Shown here: positions 27,914-35,949 of the stretch, one piece after another
How the letters are laid out: each line of letters starts with the position of its first letter
Position numbering within the stretch: the first letter of the stretch is position 1
Source of the DNA: Pseudomonadota bacterium
GTDB taxonomy: Bacteria > Myxococcota_A > UBA796 > SXON01
Assembly: GCA_030685065.1 (NCBI GenBank)
Contig: JAUXQH010000023.1
Coordinates: 38,300-102,299 of the forward strand
Direction: 5' to 3'
DNA: 64,000 nucleotides
Translations under genes and position numbers: made by a program
The notes under the pieces: generated by a model
Seen by the model: only the letters and a program-made list of their open reading frames with translations
Told to the model about the DNA's origin: nothing
The model's database searches: none

Positions 27914-30450
27914 GCTTCTCGCTGCTCGCTGCGCTCCTCGTGCCCGCGGTGTACGCGCAGGCCCCAGCGGACGCCCCCGCGGAGGCCCCTGCGCCCGCCG
28001 TTGGGACCGTCTCCGAGGTCCGGGTGACCGGCCTGCGCCGCGTCGAAGAGGCGGCGCTGCTCGACGTGGTGCGCCTGCGCCCGGGGGAGCCACTCGAAGA
28101 GTGGAAGATCCAGCGCGACATCCGCTCCATCTGGAGCACGGGCTTCGTGGACGATGTGGTCGTGCGCACGGTCCCCGGGCCGGACGGGTCGGTGCTCGTC
28201 CGCTTCGACGTGCACGAGAAGCCCGCGGTGCGCGAGGTCAAGATCGTCGGCGCCAAGAAGATCAAGGAAGACGACATCAAGGAGGCCGTCGACATCGAGC
28301 CGTTCACGGTCCCGAGCGACGCCCGGATCGCCCAGAACGTGAAGGCGGTGAAGGACAAGTACCTCGAGAAGGGGTTCTTCCTCGCCGAGGTCGAGCCCGT
28401 GATCACGCCGGTCGGGGACGATCTGGTCGAGCTCACCTTCAAGATCACCGAGGGCCGCAAGGTCATCGTCCAGACGATCGACGTGACCGGGAACGACGCG
28501 GTCCCCGACGCCAAGCTCAAGAAGTTCATGCAGACCAAGGCGGGCGGGATCCTGCCGTGGCTCACGAGCTCGGGCACGTTCATCCAGGAAGCGCTGGACA
28601 ACGACGTGTTCATCCTCCGGTCCGTGTACCTCGAGGAGGGCTACGTCGATGCCCAGGTCGACCAGCCAAAGGTCTTCCTCTCGCCCGACAAGCGCTACAT
28701 CTACGTCACGATCCACGTCAACGAGGGCCCCCGCTACCGCCTCGGCAAGGTGACGGTCGAGGGGGACTTCGTCCCCGAAGAGGGCCTGACGGACGGCGCG
28801 GTGCGCGCCCTCATCGAGGGCAAGGACCTCAAGGACGTTCAGGACGCGTTCGAGCGCGACAAGGCCGCCGGCAAGACCATCGGCCCCGACTGGACGCCGA
28901 ACGTGAAGCGTCGTGCGCTCGATTTTCGCCCGAGCAACCAGCCGCTCCGCACGGGTGACTGGTTCAAGCTCACGACGCTCCAGAACACGATGGCTCGCAT
29001 CACGGACCTCTACGGGGACCAGGGCTACGCCTTCGCCAACGCGACGCCGATGCCCCAGCCGGACGCCGACGCCAAGGTGGTCGACGTCGTGATCGCGGTG
29101 CAGCGCGGCGAGAAGATGAAGGTCGGCCGGATCAACATCACCGGGAACGACCCCACCTTCGACAAGGTGGTGCGTCGCGAGGTGCCGATCAACGAGGGCG
29201 AGATCTACCGCGGGAGCGCCGTGCGGGAGTCGCGCGAGCGGCTGGAGCGCCTCGGCTTCTTCGAGACCGTCGAGATCTCGACCCCCCGCGCAGAGGAGCC
29301 CGAGGCCCTCGACTTGAACATCAACGTGACGGAGCGGCCTACCGGCAGCTTCTCCGTGGGCGCGGGCTACGGCAGCGCCGACAGCTTCCTGCTCACCGCG
29401 AACATCCAGAAGTCGAACTTCCTGGGGCTCGGCTGGATCGTGAGCCTCGCGGGCAACATCTCCGCGCGCACGAAGCAAGGCAACATCAGCTTCTTCGACC
29501 CGCACTTCCTCGACACGCAATGGACCTTGCGGGTCGACGGCTTCTACAACCAACGGCAGTACATCGAGGACGAGTACCAGCGCGGCGGGAGCGTCTCGGT
29601 CGGGCGCTACCTCGACGAGCGGGACGACATCCGCGTGGCGTTGGACTACACGCTCGAGGACGTGGGGCTCCTCTCCCTCGACGAGTACAAGGAGCGCCTG
29701 TTCGGCGGGCAGCTCTATCGGAACGGAATCACCAGCTCGCTCGGGGTTTCGCTCGATATCGACAAGCGAAACAACCGCATCAACGCGACCCGGGGCTTCA
29801 AGGCCTCGCTCTCCACCGAGCTCGCGGGCGGGTTCCGCCTCAACGACAAGGAAGTGCTCTCGCTCTTCGGAGGAGACTTCAACTTCTGGGAGACCAAGGC
29901 GAACTTCCGCTTCTACCAGCCCGTCATCGCCAAGAACGACTGGCTCGTGTTCAAGTACAACGGGAGCTTCGGCCACATCCAGTCCACCGACGGGACGATC
30001 ATCCCGTACATCCACCGCTATCGCGCGGGCGGCATCCTCTCCGTGCGCGGCTACGAGCCCTACTCGCTCGGCCCCGCCATCCGGGCCACGGGTTTCAAGG
30101 ACTACAACGTGCCGCGTGACACCGTCGACGGTTCGGACGATCCCTCGTCGGCCGACGATCGGCTCGTGGTTGGCGGCGTGAACACGTGGATCAACAACTT
30201 CGAGCTCGAGTCGCCGATCATCAAGTCGGCGGGGATCTCCGTGGTCGCGTTCTTCGACGCCGGAAACACCTTCGGCGATCCCTGGGGCGAGGGCCCCATC
30301 AACCCGCTCGACCTGCGCTTCGCGTACGGGTTCGGCGTCCGTTGGTTCAGCCCGATCGGGCCGCTCCGCTTCGAGTACGGCTTCCCGATCAACCCGCGTG
30401 AGGACGAGCGCAAGGCCGTCTTCGACTTCACCATCGGCTCATCCTTCTAA
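27910..30450 (+). CDS. bamA: BamA outer-membrane protein assembly factor
   Basis: 846 residues from the GTG at 27910. Signal peptide (SFSLLAALLVPAVYAQA), about five POTRA domains (~35-460; V.I.GN....D...R, e.g. NITGNDPTFDKVVRREVPINEGEIY), then a 16-strand Omp85 barrel. The lid motif is LSVRGYEPYSLGP (VRGY), and the protein ends in Phe (DFTIGSSF). Core of the BAM complex folding outer-membrane proteins. Overlaps lolD and precedes skp and lpxD, the usual envelope-biogenesis order. Confidence 0.96.
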   Translation: MSFSLLAALLVPAVYAQAPADAPAEAPAPAVGTVSEVRVTGLRRVEEAALLDVVRLRPGEPLEEWKIQRDIRSIWSTGFVDDVVVRTVPGPDGSVLVRFDVHEKPAVREVKIVGAKKIKEDDIKEAVDIEPFTVPSDARIAQNVKAVKDKYLEKGFFLAEVEPVITPVGDDLVELTFKITEGRKVIVQTIDVTGNDAVPDAKLKKFMQTKAGGILPWLTSSGTFIQEALDNDVFILRSVYLEEGYVDAQVDQPKVFLSPDKRYIYVTIHVNEGPRYRLGKVTVEGDFVPEEGLTDGAVRALIEGKDLKDVQDAFERDKAAGKTIGPDWTPNVKRRALDFRPSNQPLRTGDWFKLTTLQNTMARITDLYGDQGYAFANATPMPQPDADAKVVDVVIAVQRGEKMKVGRINITGNDPTFDKVVRREVPINEGEIYRGSAVRESRERLERLGFFETVEISTPRAEEPEALDLNINVTERPTGSFSVGAGYGSADSFLLTANIQKSNFLGLGWIVSLAGNISARTKQGNISFFDPHFLDTQWTLRVDGFYNQRQYIEDEYQRGGSVSVGRYLDERDDIRVALDYTLEDVGLLSLDEYKERLFGGQLYRNGITSSLGVSLDIDKRNNRINATRGFKASLSTELAGGFRLNDKEVLSLFGGDFNFWETKANFRFYQPVIAKNDWLVFKYNGSFGHIQSTDGTIIPYIHRYRAGGILSVRGYEPYSLGPAIRATGFKDYNVPRDTVDGSDDPSSADDRLVVGGVNTWINNFELESPIIKSAGISVVAFFDAGNTFGDPWGEGPINPLDLRFAYGFGVRWFSPIGPLRFEYGFPINPREDERKAVFDFTIGSSF

Positions 30451-30460
30451 GGGGGCGTAG

Positions 30461-31018
30461 ATGCTCGCTCGTCTTCTCTCGATTTTCACGCTCGTCTTCG
30501 CGCTGTCCTTTGCCTTCGCGGGCTCGGCCTTCGCGCAGACCAAGATCGCCACCGTCGACTTCCAGAAGGCCTTGGACAACGTCTCCGAGGGCACCGCCGC
30601 GAAGGCACGCCTCGAGGGGATGTTCGCCGAGAAGAAGGTGGCGCTCGACAAGATGCGCTCCCAGCTCGAAGCGCAGCAGAAGGACCTGGAAAAGCAGTCC
30701 GTGATCCTCTCCGACGCGGCCAAGAAGCAGAAGGAGGAGGAGTTCTACCAGGCCCAGATGCAGTTCCAACAGGCCTACCAACGGTCTGAAGGGGACATGC
30801 AGCAGGCCTACATGGGCGCGATGGAGACCCTCATCGAGAAGATGAAGAAGCTCTCCCAGACCATCGCGACCGAGAAGGGCTTCACGATCGTCATCGAGGT
30901 CAACGAGGGGGGCGTCATCTACGCCTCGCCCACCATCGACATGACCCCCGAGCTGATCACCCGGTACAATGCGGCCAATCCGGCCAAGGCCCCGTCCAGC
31001 ACCACGCCCAAGAAGTAG
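30461..31018 (+). CDS. skp: OmpH/Skp-family periplasmic chaperone
   Basis: 185 residues. Signal peptide ending SAFAQT, followed by KIATVDFQKALDNVSEG and a long coiled coil (LEGMFAEKKVALDKMRSQLEAQ, ~50-130), the tentacles of the Skp trimer, and a C-terminal beta segment (GFTIVIEVNEGGVIYASP). Escorts unfolded outer-membrane proteins to BamA. Ten bases after bamA. Confidence 0.94.
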   Translation: MLARLLSIFTLVFALSFAFAGSAFAQTKIATVDFQKALDNVSEGTAAKARLEGMFAEKKVALDKMRSQLEAQQKDLEKQSVILSDAAKKQKEEEFYQAQMQFQQAYQRSEGDMQQAYMGAMETLIEKMKKLSQTIATEKGFTIVIEVNEGGVIYASPTIDMTPELITRYNAANPAKAPSSTTPKK

Positions 31019-31020
31019 GC

Positions 31021-32070
31021 GTGACCGGGCGTACGGTCGCGGAGCTCGCCGCCTCGGTCGGGGGCACGGTCGAGGGAGACGCGACACGTGCGATCCGCGG
31101 GGTGCGTGGGCTCGAGGACGCCGGCCCGGAGGACGTGAGCTTCCTCGCCAACCGTCGCTACGCGCGGCGGATGGCGGAGACGCGCGCCGGCTGTGTCCTC
31201 GTGGGCCCGAAGGACAAGGCGCACGACCGCACGGTCATCCGGTGCGCCGATCCCTACCTCGCGTTCGCGCAGGTGCTCCGGGTCTTCGTGCCGGAGGCGC
31301 GCCCGGCGGCGGGCGTGCACCCGATGGCGGTGGTCGAGGGCTCGGCGGAGGGGGCGACGGTCATGGCGTTCGCCTACGTCGGCCCGGGCGCGATGGTGGG
31401 GGAGGGGTCCGTGCTCTACCCGGGCGCATACGTCGGCGCGGGCGCGTCGGTCGGGCGTGGGTGCACGCTGATGGCCGGCAGCGTGGTCGCGGACGGGTGC
31501 CAGCTCGGCGACCGCGTTTGGCTCAACCCGGGGGTGGTCGTCGGCGGCGAGGGCTTCGGCTTCGTTCCCACCGCCTCCGGCCACGTCAAGATCCCCCAGA
31601 CCGGCCGCGCGGTCATCGGGGACGACGTGGAGATTGGCGCCAACTCCTGCGTCGATCGGGCCGCCATGGGCGAAACCGTGGTGCAGCGCGGCGCCAAGCT
31701 CGACAACCTCGTGCAGATCGGACATGGCGCCACCGTGGGCCCCGATTGCCTCCTGGTCTCCTACGCGGGCGTGGCCGGCTCGACCCGCCTCGGCCGCGGC
31801 GTCGTGTTGGCGGCGCGCGCGGGCGTGCTCGGCCACCTCGACGTGGGGGACGGCGTGGTGCTCGGCGCCGATGCGCTCCTCACCGAGGATGCCGCGGCGG
31901 GCGAGCGCCGCTCGGGAGTCCCCGCCATCGACCACCGTCGCTGGCTCCGCGTCGCCGCCTCCCTGCCGGAGCTCCCCGAGCTCCTCGTCACCGTGCGCCG
32001 TCTCGAAGCCGAGATCGCGCGGCTGAAGCTCGCCGCGCCCGAGCCCGCCGCGCTCAAGGAGAAAGAATGA
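31021..32070 (+). CDS. lpxD: UDP-3-O-(3-hydroxyacyl)glucosamine N-acyltransferase LpxD
   Basis: 349 residues from the GTG at 31021. N-terminal uridine-binding domain (VAELAASVGGTVEGD...GVRGLEDAGPEDVSFLANRRYA), then left-handed beta-helix hexapeptide repeats, with GFGFVPTASGHVKIPQTGRAVIGDDVEIGANSCVDRA, and a catalytic-His region (VQIGHGATVG). A C-terminal helix follows. Adds the second acyl chain in lipid A synthesis. Overlaps fabZ by ATGA. Confidence 0.96.
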   Translation: MTGRTVAELAASVGGTVEGDATRAIRGVRGLEDAGPEDVSFLANRRYARRMAETRAGCVLVGPKDKAHDRTVIRCADPYLAFAQVLRVFVPEARPAAGVHPMAVVEGSAEGATVMAFAYVGPGAMVGEGSVLYPGAYVGAGASVGRGCTLMAGSVVADGCQLGDRVWLNPGVVVGGEGFGFVPTASGHVKIPQTGRAVIGDDVEIGANSCVDRAAMGETVVQRGAKLDNLVQIGHGATVGPDCLLVSYAGVAGSTRLGRGVVLAARAGVLGHLDVGDGVVLGADALLTEDAAAGERRSGVPAIDHRRWLRVAASLPELPELLVTVRRLEAEIARLKLAAPEPAALKEKE

Positions 32071-32504
32071 ACATCCACGAGATCATGAAGGTGCTCCCGC
32101 ACCGCTACCCCTTCCTGATGATCGACCGCGTGCTCGAGTGCGACCCCGGCGTGCGGGTGGTGGCGCTCAAGAACGTCACGATCAACGAGCCCTGCTTCAT
32201 GGGCCACTTCCCGGGGATGCCCGTGTTTCCTGGGGTGCTCATCGTCGAAGCGATGGCCCAGGCGTGCGGGATCGTCGCGATGACCGCCCACCCGGAGATG
32301 GGCAACAAGGTGGTCTACCTTGCCGCTCTGGACGGGTTCCGCTTCCGCAAGCCGGTGATCCCGGGGGACTCGCTTCGCATCACGGTCGAGAAGCTCGCCG
32401 AGAAGCGGTCCATCTGGAAGTTCTCCGCGCGCGTCGAGGTGGAGGGCAAGCTGGTCGCGGAGGGAGAGGTCATGGCGACCGTGGTGGATCCGCCCGGAGC
32501 ATAG
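32067..32504 (+). CDS. fabZ: 3-hydroxyacyl-ACP dehydratase FabZ
   Basis: 145 residues from the ATG at 32067. [15 protein letters not shown], the catalytic His in [20 protein letters not shown] (His and Glu of the hot-dog fold), and [13 protein letters not shown]. Dehydrates hydroxyacyl-ACP and competes with LpxA/LpxD for the same substrate pool, so its place among lpx genes is functionally sensible. Ends two bases from the convergent phytochelatin-synthase-like gene. Confidence 0.97.
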   Translation: MNIHEIMKVLPHRYPFLMIDRVLECDPGVRVVALKNVTINEPCFMGHFPGMPVFPGVLIVEAMAQACGIVAMTAHPEMGNKVVYLAALDGFRFRKPVIPGDSLRITVEKLAEKRSIWKFSARVEVEGKLVAEGEVMATVVDPPGA

Positions 32505-32505
32505 G

Positions 32506-33246
32506 TCAGGTCAGGGCGGGAGTGGCCGCCACGGCATCTTGCATGTTGCACACGACGCGATGGGGGCCCCCTTCGTGCGTGACGTCCCGATCGAGGACCA
32601 CCCAGCCGCGCGAACGGGCGGTCTCCGGGTCGTGCGGGAGCATCGCCGCGTGCAGGCGCGTCACCGGGACCCAGAACGGCGGGTACTTGAACCGCGCCAC
32701 GTCGAGCACGAGCGCGAGATCCTTCTCCGGGTGCCAGCCGCCGATGGGGGAGTAGTGACCGGCGCCGGTCTGGTCGAGCGCCGAGCGCGCGAACGACACG
32801 ATGACCGCGGGGCCGCCCGCGCCCGCCGCCCGGAGGTCCTCCCGGAGCGGCTCCACGCCGAGCTCGTCGGCGTACCGCACCCCGGCGGTTGCGCCATTGC
32901 AGCGGGCGAGGCACCCGAAACGGGGGAGAGTGAGACCCCGCGTCCGCACGACGTCGAGCGGATCGCAGCAGTCGAGAAGCTCCTCCGCGTACCAGCGCCA
33001 CGCACCCTTCCACGGGCGCGCGGGGTCGATCGACAGCGCGTTGAGCACCACCACCAGCGAACCGAGCGCGCAGAACGCGGGCTCCGCCTGGGTGTGGAAG
33101 TGCTCGGCGAGCGGAAACCACCCTTCCATCCCGCCCAAGGCGAGGGCCTCCCGGAAGAGGGCCCGCCCTTCGGGGGAGGCGAACGCGGTGAGCCCCTCGG
33201 GGAGCTCCCGGCGGTAGAACGTCGGAGCTGGGTCCGCATTCGTCAC
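32506..33246 (-). CDS. Phytochelatin synthase-like peptidase
   Basis: 246 residues from the GTG at 33246. Contains the papain-like catalytic triad of the phytochelatin synthase family: Cys59 in QAEPAFCALGSL, His164 in GAGHYSPIGGWH and Asp182 in LVLDVARFKYPP, at nearly the same positions as in the plant enzymes. WKGAWRWYAEELLDCC is also family-typical. Bacterial homologues often cleave Gly from glutathione and polymerise poorly. The Cys-rich C-terminal half of the plant enzyme is absent. GTGA overlap with the sulfatase-like gene upstream suggests they act together. Both are inverted relative to the surrounding lipid A genes. Confidence 0.88.
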   Translation of the reverse strand: MTNADPAPTFYRRELPEGLTAFASPEGRALFREALALGGMEGWFPLAEHFHTQAEPAFCALGSLVVVLNALSIDPARPWKGAWRWYAEELLDCCDPLDVVRTRGLTLPRFGCLARCNGATAGVRYADELGVEPLREDLRAAGAGGPAVIVSFARSALDQTGAGHYSPIGGWHPEKDLALVLDVARFKYPPFWVPVTRLHAAMLPHDPETARSRGWVVLDRDVTHEGGPHRVVCNMQDAVAATPALT

Positions 33247-34217
33247 CGCAGCTTCCCCTCGACGAACGGCACCTCGATCACCTTGTCGTGGTTGATCGGG
33301 CCGTGTCCGAAGTAGCCCTTCTCCCCGAAGAGCTCACCGTGGTCGGCCGTGATGGTGATCCACGTGTTGTCGGGGACGATGTCGTAGAGCTCCTCGACCG
33401 CGCGGTCGACCCACTTCACCGCGTCGACCTGGCGCTGGTGGAGCTCCTTCATCTTCGCGTCGTCGAAGAACTTCGGCGCCTCTTCCTGGTGGAGGAGGTT
33501 CCCGGCCCGCACGTGATCGTCGAGGTGTTTGAACACGCCGTTGACCCCGGAGATGCGCGGCCACTCGTTCTCCGGCTCGTCCGGAGTCGCGTACGGGTAG
33601 TGGGTCTCCCCCGTGTTGAGCACGAAGAAGCTCGGTCGCTCCTCGTAGAACCGCATGCGGCGGATCATCCGCGTCACGTCGTTGTGGTGGTCCATCAACG
33701 CGTAGTCGTCGAACCCGTGGTTGATCGGCGTGGTCGGGTTCAGCACGGGCATCGAGACGTACATGTTCGTGCGGAAGCCCACCGACTGCAGGTAGGAGGG
33801 AAGCCAGAGCTTGGGCACCATCTTCGCGAACGACAGGTCGGGAAAGTTCAACCGGTCCTTGAACCGGAGGAAGTCGTCTTTGTAGTACTCGGACGCATAG
33901 ACGTTCGCGGGCGACACGTGGGGGAGCAGCCCGATGAGCAGGTTGTAGTGCGAGGGGGCGGTCCAGGTGGCGTAGGTCCACCGCTTCTGGATCGGACCCA
34001 GCTTCGTCATCATCTTCGGCTTCGCTCGGACGAAGCTATCGAATCGGCACGAGTCGAGGATCAGGATCACGTAGTTGGAGGCCCCGGGCGGAGGCTCGGG
34101 TCGCAGCGACGCCGGATCCGGGACCACGAGCGAGGTGGGGGGGGGCACGAGATCCGCGCCGGGATCGAAGATCTGCGGGCGCCGCGCGGCGCTGCGAAGT
34201 CGGGAGAAGAGGGACAC
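33243..34217 (-). CDS. Sulfatase/alkaline-phosphatase superfamily hydrolase
   Basis: About 324 residues if started at GTG 34217; an ATG at 34298 would run into lpxA and is less likely. NYVILILDSCRFDSF is the metal-binding N-terminus. WTAPSHYNLLIGLLPH holds the nucleophile position (Thr rather than the Cys of true sulfatases), LNTGETHYPYATP and ITADHGELFGEKGYFGHGP are the C-terminal metal ligands. The whole resembles the STM4013/SEN3800 type of hydrolases (from memory). Phosphoryl or sulfuryl substrate unknown. No signal peptide seen. Coupled to the phytochelatin-synthase-like gene. Confidence 0.82.
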   Translation of the reverse strand: MSLFSRLRSAARRPQIFDPGADLVPPPTSLVVPDPASLRPEPPPGASNYVILILDSCRFDSFVRAKPKMMTKLGPIQKRWTYATWTAPSHYNLLIGLLPHVSPANVYASEYYKDDFLRFKDRLNFPDLSFAKMVPKLWLPSYLQSVGFRTNMYVSMPVLNPTTPINHGFDDYALMDHHNDVTRMIRRMRFYEERPSFFVLNTGETHYPYATPDEPENEWPRISGVNGVFKHLDDHVRAGNLLHQEEAPKFFDDAKMKELHQRQVDAVKWVDRAVEELYDIVPDNTWITITADHGELFGEKGYFGHGPINHDKVIEVPFVEGKLR

Positions 34218-34290
34218 ACCTGCGCATAACCGGGGGTCGGGTGGCAGGCGCACCCGCCGTGGACGCGGTAAGGTGGCGGCCGGAGCGACC

Positions 34291-35091
34291 ATGGCCATCC
34301 ATCCAACCGCCCTCGTGGACGCCGGCGCCGAGCTCGGGATCGACGTCGAGATCGACGCTTATGCCATCGTTCGGGCCGGCGTAGTCCTGCATGACGGCGT
34401 GCGGATCGGCCCCCATGCCGTCGTCACCGGGCCTACGGTCATCGGCTCCGGCACGCGGATCTTTCCGTTCGCGAGCATCGGCGAGGACGCCCAGGATCTC
34501 AAGTACCGGGGGGAGCACTCCCAGCTGCTCATCGGCGAGCGCAACATCTTCCGCGAGAACGTGACCGTCAACCGCGGCACGGCCGGCGGCGGCGGCATCA
34601 CCCGCATCGGCAGCGACAACCTGTTCATGGCCGGCAGCCACGTCGCGCACGACAGCTCCGTCGGCAACCATTGCGTGTTCGCCAACTGCGCGGCGATCGC
34701 TGGCCACGTCACCATCCACGACCGCGCCATCCTCGGCGGGTTCGCGGGGGTGCACCAACATTCACGCGTGGGCCGCTGCGCGATGGTCGGCGCCGCCGCG
34801 ATGGCCGCGCAGGACGTGCCCCCGTTCACGATCGCGCAGGGCGACCGCGCCCGCCTGTTCGGGCTCAACATCGTCGGGCTGCGACGCGCCGGGTTCAAGC
34901 TCGAGGTGCTCCAGGCGCTCAAGGCTGCCTACCGCGAGCTGTTCCACCAGGGCATGCCGATGCGCATCGCCCTGGAGCAGGTTCGCGAGGTGTATGCGGA
35001 CGTGCCCGAGGTGATGGAGCTCGTCGAGTTCTGCGAGACCAGCCAGCGCGGGATCTGCCGCTCGGCGGGGGCCGAACAACCGGCGGAGTAG
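34291..35091 (+). CDS. lpxA: UDP-N-acetylglucosamine acyltransferase LpxA
   Basis: 266 residues from the ATG at 34291, at the exact family start (AIHPTALVDAGAELG). Hexapeptide-repeat beta-helix with IGEDAQDLKYRGE, NIFRENVTVNRGT, MAGSHVAHDSSVGNHC (catalytic His) and GFAGVHQH. The C-terminal helical domain includes GLNIVGLRRAGF. First step of lipid A synthesis. The acyl donor and the sugar (GlcNAc or GlcNAc3N) cannot be read with certainty; see the adjacent oxidoreductase. Confidence 0.96.
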   Translation: MAIHPTALVDAGAELGIDVEIDAYAIVRAGVVLHDGVRIGPHAVVTGPTVIGSGTRIFPFASIGEDAQDLKYRGEHSQLLIGERNIFRENVTVNRGTAGGGGITRIGSDNLFMAGSHVAHDSSVGNHCVFANCAAIAGHVTIHDRAILGGFAGVHQHSRVGRCAMVGAAAMAAQDVPPFTIAQGDRARLFGLNIVGLRRAGFKLEVLQALKAAYRELFHQGMPMRIALEQVREVYADVPEVMELVEFCETSQRGICRSAGAEQPAE

Positions 35092-35094
35092 GCA

Positions 35095-35949
35095 GTGTCG
35101 CAACAACCGCTATCGGCGACGCCGATGCGCGTCGCGCTCTACGGGCACGGACACATGGGGCGGCTGTACGCCCGCCACCTCGCCGGGCACGACCTCGTCG
35201 TGGTCGACCCCGCGTTGGGGCTCCACGGTGACATCGACGGGATCGACGCCGCCGTCATCGCCACGCCCACCGCCACCCACGCCGCCGTCGCGCTGCCGCT
35301 GCTCGAGCGTGGCATTCCGTGCCTCGTCGAGAAGCCCCTCGCCGCCACGCTCCATGAGGCGCGCGCGCTGGCGGGCCATCCGCACCTGATGGTCGGCCAT
35401 ATCGAGCGCTTCAACCCGGCCTATTGCGCGATCGCCGGGGTTGACGCGCGGTTCGTCGTCGCCGAACGTGTCGGCCGGTTCACGCCGCGCGGCACCGACG
35501 TGGACGTGATCCTCGACCTGATGATCCACGACCTCGACCTGTTCCTGCACCTCAGCGGGGAGGACGTGGTCGAAGTGCGTGCAAACGGCGTCGCTGTCGC
35601 GACGGATGGATTCGACCTGGCGCAGGCGCGCGTGGAGACGGTGTCGGGGCGCGTCGGCACCTTCACCGCGTCGAGGCTCGCACGGCAGCCGGCGCGCAAG
35701 CTGAGGGTGTTTGCCACGGGCGAGTATTGGAGCGTCGACCTGCGAGAGCGGCAGGTGACCCGGGTCGTGTACGAGGCCGGGGAGCTGGTGCAGGTGCAGG
35801 TGCCGCTGCCGGTGCAGGACGCCCTCGGGGCCGAGGTCGGGGCGTTCCTGGCGGCGGTTCGGGGGGAGCGCCCCTACCCGGTGAGCGGGGTCGATGGCTT
35901 GCGGGCGCTCGAGCTGGCGTGGCGCATCCGGGAGGCGATCCGCGGGTGA
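35095..35949 (+). CDS. Gfo/Idh/MocA-family oxidoreductase, possible GnnA
   Basis: 284 residues from GTG 35095; ATG 35125 is a plausible alternative because MRVALYGHGHMGRLYARHL begins the Rossmann fold (G.G.MG). DAAVIATPTATHAAVALPLLERGIPCLVEKPLA is the family core with the catalytic EKP, and DLMIHDLDLFLHL contributes the active-site His/Asp. Between lpxA and lpxB such enzymes are candidates for GnnA, which oxidises UDP-GlcNAc at C3 before GnnB transamination to give amide-linked lipid A. No gnnB-like aminotransferase is visible in the window. Overlaps lpxB by GTGA. Confidence 0.88.
   Translation: MSQQPLSATPMRVALYGHGHMGRLYARHLAGHDLVVVDPALGLHGDIDGIDAAVIATPTATHAAVALPLLERGIPCLVEKPLAATLHEARALAGHPHLMVGHIERFNPAYCAIAGVDARFVVAERVGRFTPRGTDVDVILDLMIHDLDLFLHLSGEDVVEVRANGVAVATDGFDLAQARVETVSGRVGTFTASRLARQPARKLRVFATGEYWSVDLRERQVTRVVYEAGELVQVQVPLPVQDALGAEVGAFLAAVRGERPYPVSGVDGLRALELAWRIREAIRG

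Noticed and set aside
27898..30015. 705-residue minus-strand frame opposite bamA
   Set aside because: Antisense to a clear BamA; composition is typical of a GC-rich shadow and no motif is visible.
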